NCBI GenBank assembly: GCA_024644285.1
Contig: JAHELH010000048.1
Coordinates: forward strand, 1 to 11,613
Length of the DNA: 11,613 bases
Source: Paracoccaceae bacterium
Lineage (GTDB): Bacteria; Pseudomonadota; Alphaproteobacteria; Rhodobacterales; Rhodobacteraceae
Direction: 5' to 3'
In this document: piece after piece, positions 1 to 6,962 of the stretch
Layout: every line of letters begins with the position of its first letter
How positions within the stretch are numbered: the first letter of the stretch is position 1
Position numbers and translations under genes: made by a program
Notes under the pieces: model-generated
Seen by the model: only the letters and a program-made list of their open reading frames with translations
Told to the model about the DNA's origin: nothing
The model's database searches: none

Positions 1-1568
1 CCGGCGACGCGGGCCTCGACGTGCCAGATCGGCAGCACCGCGTCGGCGCGCTCTTCCAGCCAGGCACGCAGGGCGGGGGCCGAGGCCTCCGTCTCGGCGG
101 TGACGTAAAGCTCGGAGGCGAGGCGCTGGTCGAGCCAGCCGGTAAAGGTCAGCCGGAAGCTCGCTACCATGGTGCCGACGCCGATATTGGCGGCCAGCGC
201 CAGCAGCAGCGCCATCAGGGCGAGGCTGAGGCCCGGAAGCTGCTGGCGGGTGTCGGCCCAGAACCATTGCGCGAGCGCGCTGCGGGCCAGCGCCTCGGCG
301 CCGCGCAAAAGCGCGTGCAGCAGGACCGGCAGCGCCAGCGCGCAGGCCACCAGCAGGCCGCCCAGCAGAATGAAGCCGGCCGCGAGGCCCTCGCCGAAAA
401 GCCCCGCGCCGAGGGCGACAAGGACCAGTCCCGCGGCGCCCAGCCCCAGCCGCCAGAGCCGCCGTTCCGAGGCCACGGCCCAGGCGCGCGGCTGCGCGGC
501 GGCGAGCATCGGCAGGCGGATCACCTGGGATATGGCGCCGGCCCCGGCGACGACGGTGCCCAGCAAAGCGATGGCCATGCCGGCGAACCACCACGCCGGC
601 CGCAGCGTCAGCGCGCCGGACACCTCGGCGCCGTAGAGGCCGCGCAGGGTGGCGGCGACATCCGGCAAAAGCGCCGCGGCGATGGCGTAACCCAGCGCCA
701 TGCCCACGGCGCCCGCAAAAAGCGCGAAGACCAGCAGTTCCAGCGCGATGAGCGCGATCAGCATGCGCAGCGGCAGGCCCAGCGCGCGCAGGGTGCGGAA
801 CATCGGACGGCGCTGTTCGAATGCCAAGCCGATGGCGCCGTGCACGATGAAGAGGCCGACCGCGAAGCTGAGCAGCCCGAAGGCGGTCAGGTTCAGATGG
901 AAGCTGCCGGTCAGCCGCGCTACGTCGCTGCCCTGGCTTGGCCCGCGCAGATCGAGGCTGGGGGCGATTTCCGAGAGGCCGGGTTGCGAGAGCGGCTGGT
1001 CCGGCAGGATCAGCAGGCGCGAGATTTCGCCGGGCAGCCCCAGCAATCGCTGGGCTACGGCGATGTCGGTCAGAAGCACGTTAGGGGCGACGGCCTGGTT
1101 GCCGAGGATTGCGGCGTCGAAGGCCCCCTGCAGCCGCGCGGCGGCGGCGGGGGCGGCGAAAATCTGGCCCGGCGGGCGCAGGAACTCGGCGATACCGGTG
1201 TCGCCGATCGAGCCCTCCGGCGCGATGCCCGCAGGCACCGTCAGCGGGTCGAATCCGATCAGGCGGAAGCTTTCGCCGGCGGCTGTGATCCGGCCGTCGA
1301 CGATGGGGCTGACCTGCCAGCCCGCGCGGCGCAGCGTAATATAGGTCGCCTGGTCCAGCGTTTCGCCGGTTCCGGGGATCAGCTGGCTATAGCGCGTCTC
1401 GCCCAAGGCCTGTGCTGCCTGATCATAGCTGGCGCGGGCCTGGGCGTTGATCGCCTGCACGCCAGACCACAAAGCCGTGGCCAGCGCGAGCCCGGTGAAA
1501 AGGGTCAGCAATTGCAGCGGTTTGCGCCGCCAGTGCGACAACAGCGCGGAGAGACCGGCGCGCAGCAT
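1..1568 (-). CDS. FtsX-family ABC transporter permease, 3' end outside window
   Basis: This is the membrane subunit of an exporter-type ABC system that probably moves or extracts lipid-like or lipoprotein substrates at the inner membrane. The minus frame is open from ATG at 1568 to the window edge, giving 522 residues. An N-terminal membrane segment (about residues 15-35) precedes a periplasmic domain of about 180 residues. Further hydrophobic segments lie near 229-250, 268-299, 323-350, 370-420 (probably two) and 443-468. This matches the first half and middle of YbbP/AttF-type permeases, which are about 800 residues long, so the last FtsX domain should lie to the left. The start is fixed by a TGATG overlap with the ATPase stop codon, which implies translational coupling. 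The family assignment is by architecture; the substrate is unknown. In some proteobacteria a lipocalin or AttH-like gene follows, which would be just outside the window. Confidence 0.85.
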   Translation of the reverse strand, partial: MLRAGLSALLSHWRRKPLQLLTLFTGLALATALWSGVQAINAQARASYDQAAQALGETRYSQLIPGTGETLDQATYITLRRAGWQVSPIVDGRITAAGESFRLIGFDPLTVPAGIAPEGSIGDTGIAEFLRPPGQIFAAPAAAARLQGAFDAAILGNQAVAPNVLLTDIAVAQRLLGLPGEISRLLILPDQPLSQPGLSEIAPSLDLRGPSQGSDVARLTGSFHLNLTAFGLLSFAVGLFIVHGAIGLAFEQRRPMFRTLRALGLPLRMLIALIALELLVFALFAGAVGMALGYAIAAALLPDVAATLRGLYGAEVSGALTLRPAWWFAGMAIALLGTVVAGAGAISQVIRLPMLAAAQPRAWAVASERRLWRLGLGAAGLVLVALGAGLFGEGLAAGFILLGGLLVACALALPVLLHALLRGAEALARSALAQWFWADTRQQLPGLSLALMALLLALAANIGVGTMVASFRLTFTGWLDQRLASELYVTAETEASAPALRAWLEERADAVLPIWHVEARVA

Positions 1569-2239
1569 CAGGCGAGCTGCCCGGCGGTCAGGTGCAGACG
1601 CCGCTCCAGCCTTTCGGCCAGGCGCAGCGAATGGGTGACCATCAGCAGGCCGGCGCGGGTTTCCGTGACCAGGTCCAGCATCAAGGCCAGCACCGCGTCG
1701 CCCGTGGCCTCGTCGAGATTGCCGGTTGGCTCGTCGGCTAGCACCAGCGCCGGGCGCGGCGCCAGTGCGCGGCCGATGGCGACGCGCTGGGCCTGGCCGC
1801 CGGACAGCTGCTCGGGGTATTTGGACACGTGTTCAGTGAGACCCAGCCGGGCGGTCAGGTCGGCGCACCACGCAGCGTCATGGCGCCCGGCCAGCCGGGC
1901 CTGGAACGCGATGTTCGCCGCGACGTTCAGGGACGGGATCAGGTTGAATTGCTGGAAGACGACGCCGATCTTTCCGCGCCGCAAAGCGGCGCGGCCGGCA
2001 TCGCCAAGGCCTTCCAATTCGGTGCCGTCGATCCTCACCTGGCCCGCATCCGCGGTGTCGAGCGCACCGGCGATATGGAGAAGGGTGCTTTTGCCGCTGC
2101 CCGATTCGCCGGTCAGGGCCACGGTCTCGCCGCGGCCGAGCCCGAAGCTGACCCCGCGCAGAACTGCGACGGGGCCGCCGGCGGTCGGGTAGGATTTGTG
2201 CAGGTCGCTGACCTGAAGCAGGGGCGGGGCAGGCGTCAT
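1568..2239 (-). CDS. ABC transporter ATP-binding protein (LolD/MacB/YbbA type)
   Basis: This is the cytoplasmic ATPase that powers the FtsX-type permease encoded immediately downstream. It has 223 residues, normal for a single nucleotide-binding domain. All key motifs are visible: Walker A GESGSGKST at 44-52, Q-loop Gln96 in VVFQQFNLIPSLN, ABC signature LSGGQ at 145-149, Walker B LVLADEP at 165-171 with catalytic Glu170, D-loop NLD at 174-176 and switch His203 in MVTHS. The combination FQQFNLIPSLNV plus LADEPTGNLD is typical of the LolD/MacB/FtsE branch that pairs with FtsX-like permeases. Its TGA overlaps the permease ATG by one base, so the pair is one operon. Within that branch, YbbA or AttE is the closest fit because the partner permease is large. 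The exported substrate cannot be inferred. Confidence 0.93.
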   Translation of the reverse strand: MTPAPPLLQVSDLHKSYPTAGGPVAVLRGVSFGLGRGETVALTGESGSGKSTLLHIAGALDTADAGQVRIDGTELEGLGDAGRAALRRGKIGVVFQQFNLIPSLNVAANIAFQARLAGRHDAAWCADLTARLGLTEHVSKYPEQLSGGQAQRVAIGRALAPRPALVLADEPTGNLDEATGDAVLALMLDLVTETRAGLLMVTHSLRLAERLERRLHLTAGQLA

Positions 2240-2255
2240 GCCGCAGGTTTAGCCT

Positions 2256-2290
2256 GTCACGCCCCGGGGCACAGCCCCCCGGGGCGTGAC
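2256..2290. repeat. 14-bp perfect GC-rich inverted repeat, possible terminator
   Basis: The arms GTCACGCCCCGGGG (2256-2269) and CCCCGGGGCGTGAC (2277-2290) are exact reverse complements around a 7-nt loop. The repeat lies in the 76-nt gap between the stop of the di-heme peroxidase gene and the start of the ABC ATPase, both on the minus strand. A stem this stable right after a stop codon suggests transcription termination or mRNA end protection for the peroxidase gene. No T-run follows it on either strand, so it is not a classical intrinsic terminator. It could also be a protein-binding dyad in front of the ABC operon. Confidence 0.6.
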
Positions 2291-2315
2291 TGGATGACGC
2301 GGAGCGCCCGGCCCG

Positions 2316-3629
2316 CTAGTCGATATCGACCGGCAGCCCGCTGGGCACCGTTTCCGGCACGCCAAGCGGCAGGTCCTGCGCCGTGTCGCCGGTCAGCGCA
2401 TGCAGGAACGCCACGACATCTGCGACCTCCGCATCGGTCAACTGCCGCGGCTCGATGTCGAGCGCGGCGACCTGGCGCGCCATCTCGGCGGCGTCCTCCA
2501 TGATGATGAAGTCCGTCGCCTGCAGCCAGGCCACTTTCGGCAGATCCGCCATGTCGGGGCTCCAGGAGGCCAGGCTCTGACGCGGGTTCAGGTGATGGCG
2601 CACGATGCCTTCCAGCGTCGGGATCGCGCCGTTATGGCCGTAGGGCGCGGTCAGCGCGACATTGCGCAGCGCCGGCGTCCGGAAGCGGTAGGCGTCCTCA
2701 AGCCGGTCGGATTCGCCCATGCGCCCGACATCGCGCGGGATCGGGTCGAACGGGCGGGTGCGCCCGGGACCGAATTGCGGCACGCAAAGCGCGTGGAACT
2801 CCTGGTCGGTCAGCAGCGGGCCGTTGTGGCAGCTGGCGCAGCCCGCATCGCCGAAGAAAAGGTCCATGCCGCGCCGCTGACCGGCGTCGAGCGCGGCCGT
2901 GTCGCCCGCCAGATACCTGTCGAACGGCGTGTCGATGCTTTGGAACTCGGTGCCGACGAAGGCGGCGATGGCGTTGGCGATATCGACGATGGTCACGTCC
3001 TCGGGGCTTTTGACATGGTCGAAGGCGGCGACGAACATCTCGCCGTATTCCGGGATCGTGCGCACCCGCTTGGCAAGGATCGGCCAGCCCAGGTCTATGC
3101 TGTCCTTGACGGCGCCGGCGATCTCGTTCTCGCCCGGGTTGCCCGCCATCTCGTGCTCTGCGGTGACCGGGAACATCGCCTGCGCGGCGAGGATCGTCTC
3201 CAGCCCCTGCGGCAGATATTCCTCGGCCGGAGAGTTGAAGCCGTTGCCGTAGATGTCCGAGATTTCCAGCCTGCCATCGTGGAACATGTTGCGCAGGTCC
3301 TTGTGCGCGAGGTTCCAAAGGGCTGGAGAGTTGCGCGGGATGCGCTTGTGGATACGGTTCTTCGGGTCTTCCAGGCTGATGCGCTTGGGGCCAAGACCAT
3401 CGCCGCCCTCGCCAATGCCGAGCGAGAGGCCGTCGGAGCTGCCGAAGCGCGGATGATGGCAGGTGCCGCAAGAGATGTTCTGGTTTCCCGACAAGATCTT
3501 GTCGTAGAACAGAAGCTGGCCGAGCCGGGCCTTGGCCGGGTCGAAGGCGTGGAAATCGTCCGCGGTCAGGGGCGGCGGCAGGCTCTCGGCGCCGGCGGGC
3601 ACCGCGAGGCACAGCGCGAGGAGGAGGCC
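2316..3629 (-). CDS. Di-heme cytochrome c peroxidase / MauG-like protein, start codon missing or shifted
   Basis: This is a periplasmic c-type di-heme protein of the bacterial cytochrome c peroxidase/MauG family, which reduces peroxide or carries out heme-based oxidations. In the frame given (437 residues, TAG stop at 2316), heme motif 1 is CGTCH at 54-58 and motif 2 is CASCH at 264-268. Family blocks include SPALWNLAHKDLRNMFHDGR, FGPG near 286-289 and RTPALRNVALTAPYGHNG at 317-334. The N-terminus reads GLLLALCLAVPAGAES, an obvious signal-peptide core and cleavage site, but no ATG, GTG or TTG begins it in frame. The nearest ATGs (3640 and 3631) are one frame off. One extra base near 3628 would give MPFMALLLALCLAVPAGA, an ideal signal peptide. 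An in-frame GTG at 3602 would remove most of that signal. The frame stays open upstream to an ATG at 4097, but that stretch lies antisense to the Sel1 gene and is not credible. The function call is solid; the start is unresolved. Confidence 0.85.
   Translation of the reverse strand, partial: GLLLALCLAVPAGAESLPPPLTADDFHAFDPAKARLGQLLFYDKILSGNQNISCGTCHHPRFGSSDGLSLGIGEGGDGLGPKRISLEDPKNRIHKRIPRNSPALWNLAHKDLRNMFHDGRLEISDIYGNGFNSPAEEYLPQGLETILAAQAMFPVTAEHEMAGNPGENEIAGAVKDSIDLGWPILAKRVRTIPEYGEMFVAAFDHVKSPEDVTIVDIANAIAAFVGTEFQSIDTPFDRYLAGDTAALDAGQRRGMDLFFGDAGCASCHNGPLLTDQEFHALCVPQFGPGRTRPFDPIPRDVGRMGESDRLEDAYRFRTPALRNVALTAPYGHNGAIPTLEGIVRHHLNPRQSLASWSPDMADLPKVAWLQATDFIIMEDAAEMARQVAALDIEPRQLTDAEVADVVAFLHALTGDTAQDLPLGVPETVPSGLPVDID
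3619..3627 (+). promoter_or_regulatory. Tandem Shine-Dalgarno site for the Sel1 gene
   Basis: AGGAGGAGG lies directly upstream of ATG 3630. The first AGGAGG copy leaves 5 nt to the start codon, close to ideal. It supports 3630 as the true start. On the other strand the same bases encode the Leu-Leu-Leu core of the peroxidase signal peptide, so one short stretch carries two constraints. Confidence 0.75.
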
Positions 3630-4130
3630 ATGAAGGGCATGTCGGGTTTGCGCCGGTTCTGCGCCGGCACCGCGCTTGCCGTCCTGCTGCCCGCGCCAGC
3701 GGCGCAGGCCGAACTGGAGCCGGCGCGCGACCTGATGGAGGCCGGACGCTTTGCCGAAGCTATGGAGGAATTGCGACCCGCGGCGCGGTCGGGCAATGCC
3801 GAGGCCGAGGAACTGATCGGCGTCATGTACGCGCTGGGGCTCGGCGTCGAGAAAGACGAGGTCCGCGCCTTCGAATGGTACCTGCGGGCCGCGATGAAGG
3901 GGCATCCTGGCGCGCAGTCGGGCGTCGGCTGGTATTACGAGGTCGGCATCGGCCTGCCCTCTCCGGACCTGGTGCGCGCCTATGTGTGGTACGTGCTGTC
4001 CGCTATCGGCGGAGATCCGGACGCCGCGATCAGTCAGGAAGAGGTTCGGAAGAAAATGACTTTGGAGGAGATCGAGCATGCGCATGAGCTTATCCACGAT
4101 TATAGGACATGGCTCTACCCATTTCGCTAA
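3630..4130 (+). CDS. Small exported Sel1-repeat protein
   Basis: This 166-residue protein is probably periplasmic. Residues 1-27 form a signal peptide: basic MKGMSGLRR, a hydrophobic stretch, then APAAQA followed by ELEPARD. Two Sel1-like (SLR) repeats of about 36 residues follow, at about 57-92 (EELIGVMYALGLGVEKDEVRAF) and 93-128 (SGVGWYYEVGIGLPSPDLVRAY). Each shows the helix-turn-helix pattern with conserved Ala/Gly. The C-terminus is charged and helical. Sel1 repeats form protein-interaction solenoids, so an adaptor role is likely but the partner is unknown. The start is supported by a strong Shine-Dalgarno site. It sits head to head with the di-heme peroxidase gene with no space for a separate promoter, so its promoter must lie inside that gene. 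Single-gene unit; the terminator at 4329-4356 lies 200 nt downstream. Confidence 0.88.
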   Translation: MKGMSGLRRFCAGTALAVLLPAPAAQAELEPARDLMEAGRFAEAMEELRPAARSGNAEAEELIGVMYALGLGVEKDEVRAFEWYLRAAMKGHPGAQSGVGWYYEVGIGLPSPDLVRAYVWYVLSAIGGDPDAAISQEEVRKKMTLEEIEHAHELIHDYRTWLYPFR

Positions 4131-4184
4131 GCGGTCGGGGTCGCTGCCTTGTCCGGGTTGAAGAAGCGTTCAGGAGACACGCGC

Positions 4185-4262
4185 GTGCACATCCAGGCCA
4201 AACCCTACATCAATTCGCGATGTCCGGAGACACCTATGGGACAGGTGATCAACTTCATCTAG
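4185..4262 (+). CDS. Possible 25-residue ORF in the Sel1-dctP spacer
   Basis: GTG at 4185 follows an AGGAG Shine-Dalgarno-like sequence (4172-4176, 8-nt spacing) and opens a frame to TAG at 4260-4262, encoding a peptide that begins VHIQAKPYINSRCPETP. It is the only short frame in the 246-nt spacer with a plausible ribosome site, and it lies on the strand that runs into the bidirectional terminator. It has no motif I recognise. It could be a small protein, a gene remnant or chance. The rest of the spacer (4131-4184 and 4263-4328) shows nothing else identifiable. Confidence 0.2.
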   Translation: MHIQAKPYINSRCPETPMGQVINFI

Positions 4263-4328
4263 GGGTTGTGCACGTTTCGGCGGCAAAGGCCCAAGTGACC
4301 GCAGCCCGCAACGCGGAGCACGGCGCGA

Positions 4329-4356
4329 AAAAAGCCGGAACAAAGCCCGGCTTTTT
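4329..4356. terminator. Bidirectional intrinsic terminator between Sel1 gene and dctP
   Basis: AAAAAGCCGG (4329-4338) and CCGGCTTTTT (4347-4356) are perfect complements around an 8-nt loop, with an A-run on the left and a T-run on the right. On either strand this gives a GC stem followed by U residues. It lies 20 nt past the dctP stop on the minus strand and also downstream of the Sel1 gene on the plus strand, so it probably ends both convergent transcripts. Confidence 0.85.
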
Positions 4357-4376
4357 CCAGTCGATCCGGCAATCGG

Positions 4377-5447
4377 TTACTGCATGTCCTTCATGCGCGC
4401 CTCGTTGATCGAGGCTTCGGCTTCGGCGACCGCCGAGGTCAGCGCGTTGAAGATATCCTCGCCCTTGGCCACGTTCGCCTTGAACCAGTCGTAAACCGGC
4501 GCCGCGGCCTGCTTGAACGCCTCTTTCTCCTCAGGCGTCGGCACGTAAAGGTCGCCGCCGCCGGCCACGAAATCCTCGTAGGCCTTGATCGACTTGCGCT
4601 TGGGCGAGGCGAAGGTGGCCTGCTGCAGCGCCGAGAAGCCGTCGACCACGACGCGTTTCTGCTCGTCGTTGAGCGACATGAACTTCTCGTTGTTCATCCA
4701 CCAAAGCGCGCCCATATAGGCATGCCCGTCCAGCGTGACGTATTGCAGGCCGGCATCGGGGAACTTCATGCCCATGATGTCGGTGATGCCGTTCTTGGAG
4801 CCCTCGACAACGCCGGTCTGGAAGCTGGTGAACAGCTCGGGCCACGGGATCGGAGTGGGCGAGGCGCCGAGCGCCTTGACCAGTTCCTGCGGCAGGTCGG
4901 CGACCACGGTGCGGATCTTCAGACCCTCCATGTCGGACGGGCTGGTAACCCGGCGCTTGGTATTGGCGAAGTTGCGCCAGCCGCCGGTATTGCCGACGGT
5001 CATCAGCCGGATCGCGCCGCCGGAATCCTCCAGCGCCATCTCACGCATCGTCTTGACGAAATCGGTGTCGGTCAGGACCTCTTCGGCGATCCGGTCGTCC
5101 GCCATCAGGTACGGCAGATCGAGAACCTGCACGTAGGGAAAGATGCCCGAGGCGCCGCCGGAGGTGGAGATGTAGATGTCGATCGAGCCGTCGGCCACGC
5201 CCTGCAGGCACTCCGCGCCGTTCGAGCACAGCTGCGTGCCGATGAAGAGCTCGACCTCGATGCCGCCGTTGGACGCCGCCTCGACGTAGTTCTTGAAGAC
5301 CACGAGGCCGTCGTAATCCTCGTCGTTCTCGTTGGAATTGGCGGTGGCGCGCAGCTTCACCGGCTCGTGCGCGGCCGCCCATGTGGCCGCGGTTCCCCCG
5401 GCCAGAAAGGCCGCGGCCAGAGCCGCGGTGGTCAATTGTTTCAGCAT
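4377..5447 (-). CDS. dctP: TRAP transporter substrate-binding protein (DctP family)
   Basis: This periplasmic receptor of a TRAP transporter binds the substrate and delivers it to the DctQM membrane complex. It has 356 residues, close to the usual 320-350. Residues 1-26 form a signal peptide (MLKQLTTAALAAAFLAGG, cleavage near AAA|HEP). Family landmarks are GLKIRT with the conserved carboxylate-binding Arg179, then GASPTPIPWPELFTSFQTGVVEGSKNG at about 194-220, the usual DctP core. Two cysteines, Cys74 and Cys80, sit in an early loop and could form a disulfide. The start at 5447 is supported by GGGAGGA with 5-nt spacing. It is the last gene of the minus-strand operon, 35 nt after dctM, and is followed by a terminator. 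Its own strong ribosome site fits the need for excess binding protein. The conserved Arg suggests a carboxylate-bearing ligand; nothing more specific can be said. Confidence 0.93.
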   Translation of the reverse strand: MLKQLTTAALAAAFLAGGTAATWAAAHEPVKLRATANSNENDEDYDGLVVFKNYVEAASNGGIEVELFIGTQLCSNGAECLQGVADGSIDIYISTSGGASGIFPYVQVLDLPYLMADDRIAEEVLTDTDFVKTMREMALEDSGGAIRLMTVGNTGGWRNFANTKRRVTSPSDMEGLKIRTVVADLPQELVKALGASPTPIPWPELFTSFQTGVVEGSKNGITDIMGMKFPDAGLQYVTLDGHAYMGALWWMNNEKFMSLNDEQKRVVVDGFSALQQATFASPKRKSIKAYEDFVAGGGDLYVPTPEEKEAFKQAAAPVYDWFKANVAKGEDIFNALTSAVAEAEASINEARMKDMQ

Positions 5448-5452
5448 GTGTT

Positions 5453-5459
5453 TCCTCCC
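5453..5459 (-). promoter_or_regulatory. Shine-Dalgarno site of dctP
   Basis: GGGAGGA on the minus strand, 5 nt before ATG 5447. It fixes the dctP start and excludes the long upstream in-frame extension, which runs antisense-free but out of frame through dctM. Confidence 0.8.
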
Positions 5460-5482
5460 TTTTCGATCTGTTTGCTGAGGCA

Positions 5483-6958
5483 CTATTGCACGAACCCGGT
5501 AAGGCGGGGAATGGTCATGGAAATCGCCGGCACAAAGGTGATGAGGAAGATCACCACCACCTCGATGGCGAGAAACGGCAGGATCGCCTTCGCGATGGTC
5601 TCGACCCGTTCGCCGCTGACCGCCGAGGCCACGAACAGCACCAGGCCCATGGGCGGCGTGGCAAGGCCCACGGTGAGGTTGACGGACATGATGATGGCGA
5701 AATGCACCGAGTGCACGCCGAGATCGACGAAGATCGGCCCGAGGATGGGGCCTAGGATGATGATCGCGGGGCCGGCATCGAGGAACATGCCGACGATGAA
5801 CAGCAGAATATTGATCAGGAACAGCAGGATCAGGGGGTTCTCGCTGAGCGACAGGATGTAGTCGGCGAGGATTTGCGGTGCGTAGCTGAGCGACACCACC
5901 GTCTTGAACGCCATCGCCGCGCCCACCAGCAGCAGGACGACGGCCGAGGTGATGGCGGCGCGGCTTAGCACCTCGGGCAGGTCCGACAGGGTCATCGTGC
6001 GCAGGATGCCGAAGGCGACGATCACGGCATAGGCGACGGCGACGGCGGCGGCCTCGGTCGGGGTGAAGACTCCCGCCAGGATGCCGCCGAGGATCAGGAT
6101 CGGGGTCTGCAGCGGAACGACGGCGCGCTTGCAGACCATGCGGAAGTCCGGACTGACCACGCGCCGCAGGCCAAGCGCAAGGCCGTGCGCGACCAGAACG
6201 CCTCCGCCGAAAGTCAGCCACATGGCGAGGGTGCTGGCGCTGTCCTGCAGCGGAACGAAGGCCGCAATCAGCAGGCCGAGGTTCAGGCGGACGAGCGCGA
6301 AGGAAAACCAGTATTCCAGAGGGCTTAGACTGATGCCGGTGATCACCACGCGCTTCGCGGCAGGCAGGTTGTAGCGGTCGGCGGTGACGCGGACCATGAG
6401 CATCAGGCCGACGCCGACCAGGACGCCCGGGACGATGCCGGCGAGGAACAGCGCCGCCACCGACTCGCCCATGACATAGGCGTAGATGATCATGATGCCC
6501 GATGGCGGGATGATCGGGCCGATAACGCTGGAGGCGGCGGTGATGGCGGCGGCGAAGCGGCGGGTATAGCCCTCTTTCTCCATCGCAGGGATCAGCATGG
6601 AACCGAGCGCCGAGGTATCGGCGACCGCCGATCCCGACAGCCCCGCGAACAGGATCGAGGACAGGATGTTGACCTGCGCCAGCCCGCCGCGCAGGTGGCC
6701 CATCAGTGCCTGGGAAAACTCCACCAGCCGGACGGTGATGCCGCCCTTGTTCATCATCTCTCCGGCGAGCATGAAGAACGGGATCGCCATCAGCGGAAAG
6801 CTGTCCATGCCGTTGTAGACGTTCCGGTAGAGAAGCGTGATGTCCTTTTCCTGGCCGGCCATCCACAAAAGGATCCCCGGCGCGGCCAGCAGCCCGAAGA
6901 ACACCGGCAGGCCGATCAGCAGGAAGACCAGGAAGACGGGGAGGAAGTAGATCAGCAT
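5483..6958 (-). CDS. dctM: TRAP transporter large permease (DctM), with an extra internal membrane segment pair
   Basis: This is the ion-coupled transport subunit of the TRAP system in the inner membrane. Motifs of the family are clear: MAIPFFMLAGEMMNKGGIT (57-75), LAQVNILSSILFAGLSGSAVADTSALG (93-119), IGPIIPPSGIMIIYA (146-160), GVFTPTEAAAVAVAYA (296-311) and GLATPPMGLVLFV (431-443). At 491 residues it is about 60 longer than the usual 425-435. The surplus lies between about 205 and 272, before the ILGGILAGVFTPTEA block. It contains two hydrophobic stretches (about 222-236 and 243-264) that could be an additional helical hairpin. The gene starts 4 nt after the dctQ stop, with a GGAG site inside the end of dctQ. 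It is clearly a functional-looking DctM; the insertion is the odd feature. Confidence 0.93.
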   Translation of the reverse strand: MLIYFLPVFLVFLLIGLPVFFGLLAAPGILLWMAGQEKDITLLYRNVYNGMDSFPLMAIPFFMLAGEMMNKGGITVRLVEFSQALMGHLRGGLAQVNILSSILFAGLSGSAVADTSALGSMLIPAMEKEGYTRRFAAAITAASSVIGPIIPPSGIMIIYAYVMGESVAALFLAGIVPGVLVGVGLMLMVRVTADRYNLPAAKRVVITGISLSPLEYWFSFALVRLNLGLLIAAFVPLQDSASTLAMWLTFGGGVLVAHGLALGLRRVVSPDFRMVCKRAVVPLQTPILILGGILAGVFTPTEAAAVAVAYAVIVAFGILRTMTLSDLPEVLSRAAITSAVVLLLVGAAMAFKTVVSLSYAPQILADYILSLSENPLILLFLINILLFIVGMFLDAGPAIIILGPILGPIFVDLGVHSVHFAIIMSVNLTVGLATPPMGLVLFVASAVSGERVETIAKAILPFLAIEVVVIFLITFVPAISMTIPRLTGFVQ

Positions 6959-6962
6959 GCGC

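Noticed and set aside
21..2192. A 723-codon open frame on the plus strand
   Set aside because: It is exactly codon-in-register antisense to the ABC permease and overlaps the ATPase, both of which have clear family motifs. Its product is low-complexity Arg/Gln/Gly-rich sequence, as expected of antisense frames in GC-rich DNA.
2400..3629. Upstream extension of the Sel1 frame by about 410 codons
   Set aside because: The stretch before 3630 is antisense to the heme protein. The Shine-Dalgarno and signal peptide at 3630 mark the true start.
3630..4097. Upstream extension of the di-heme peroxidase to ATG 4097
   Set aside because: It is antisense to the Sel1 gene and would bury the signal peptide in the middle of the protein, which is incompatible with export.
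5448..6866. A long minus-strand frame that appears to fuse an extra protein to DctP
   Set aside because: The upstream part is an out-of-frame reading of dctM. dctP has its own strong ribosome site and signal peptide at 5447.
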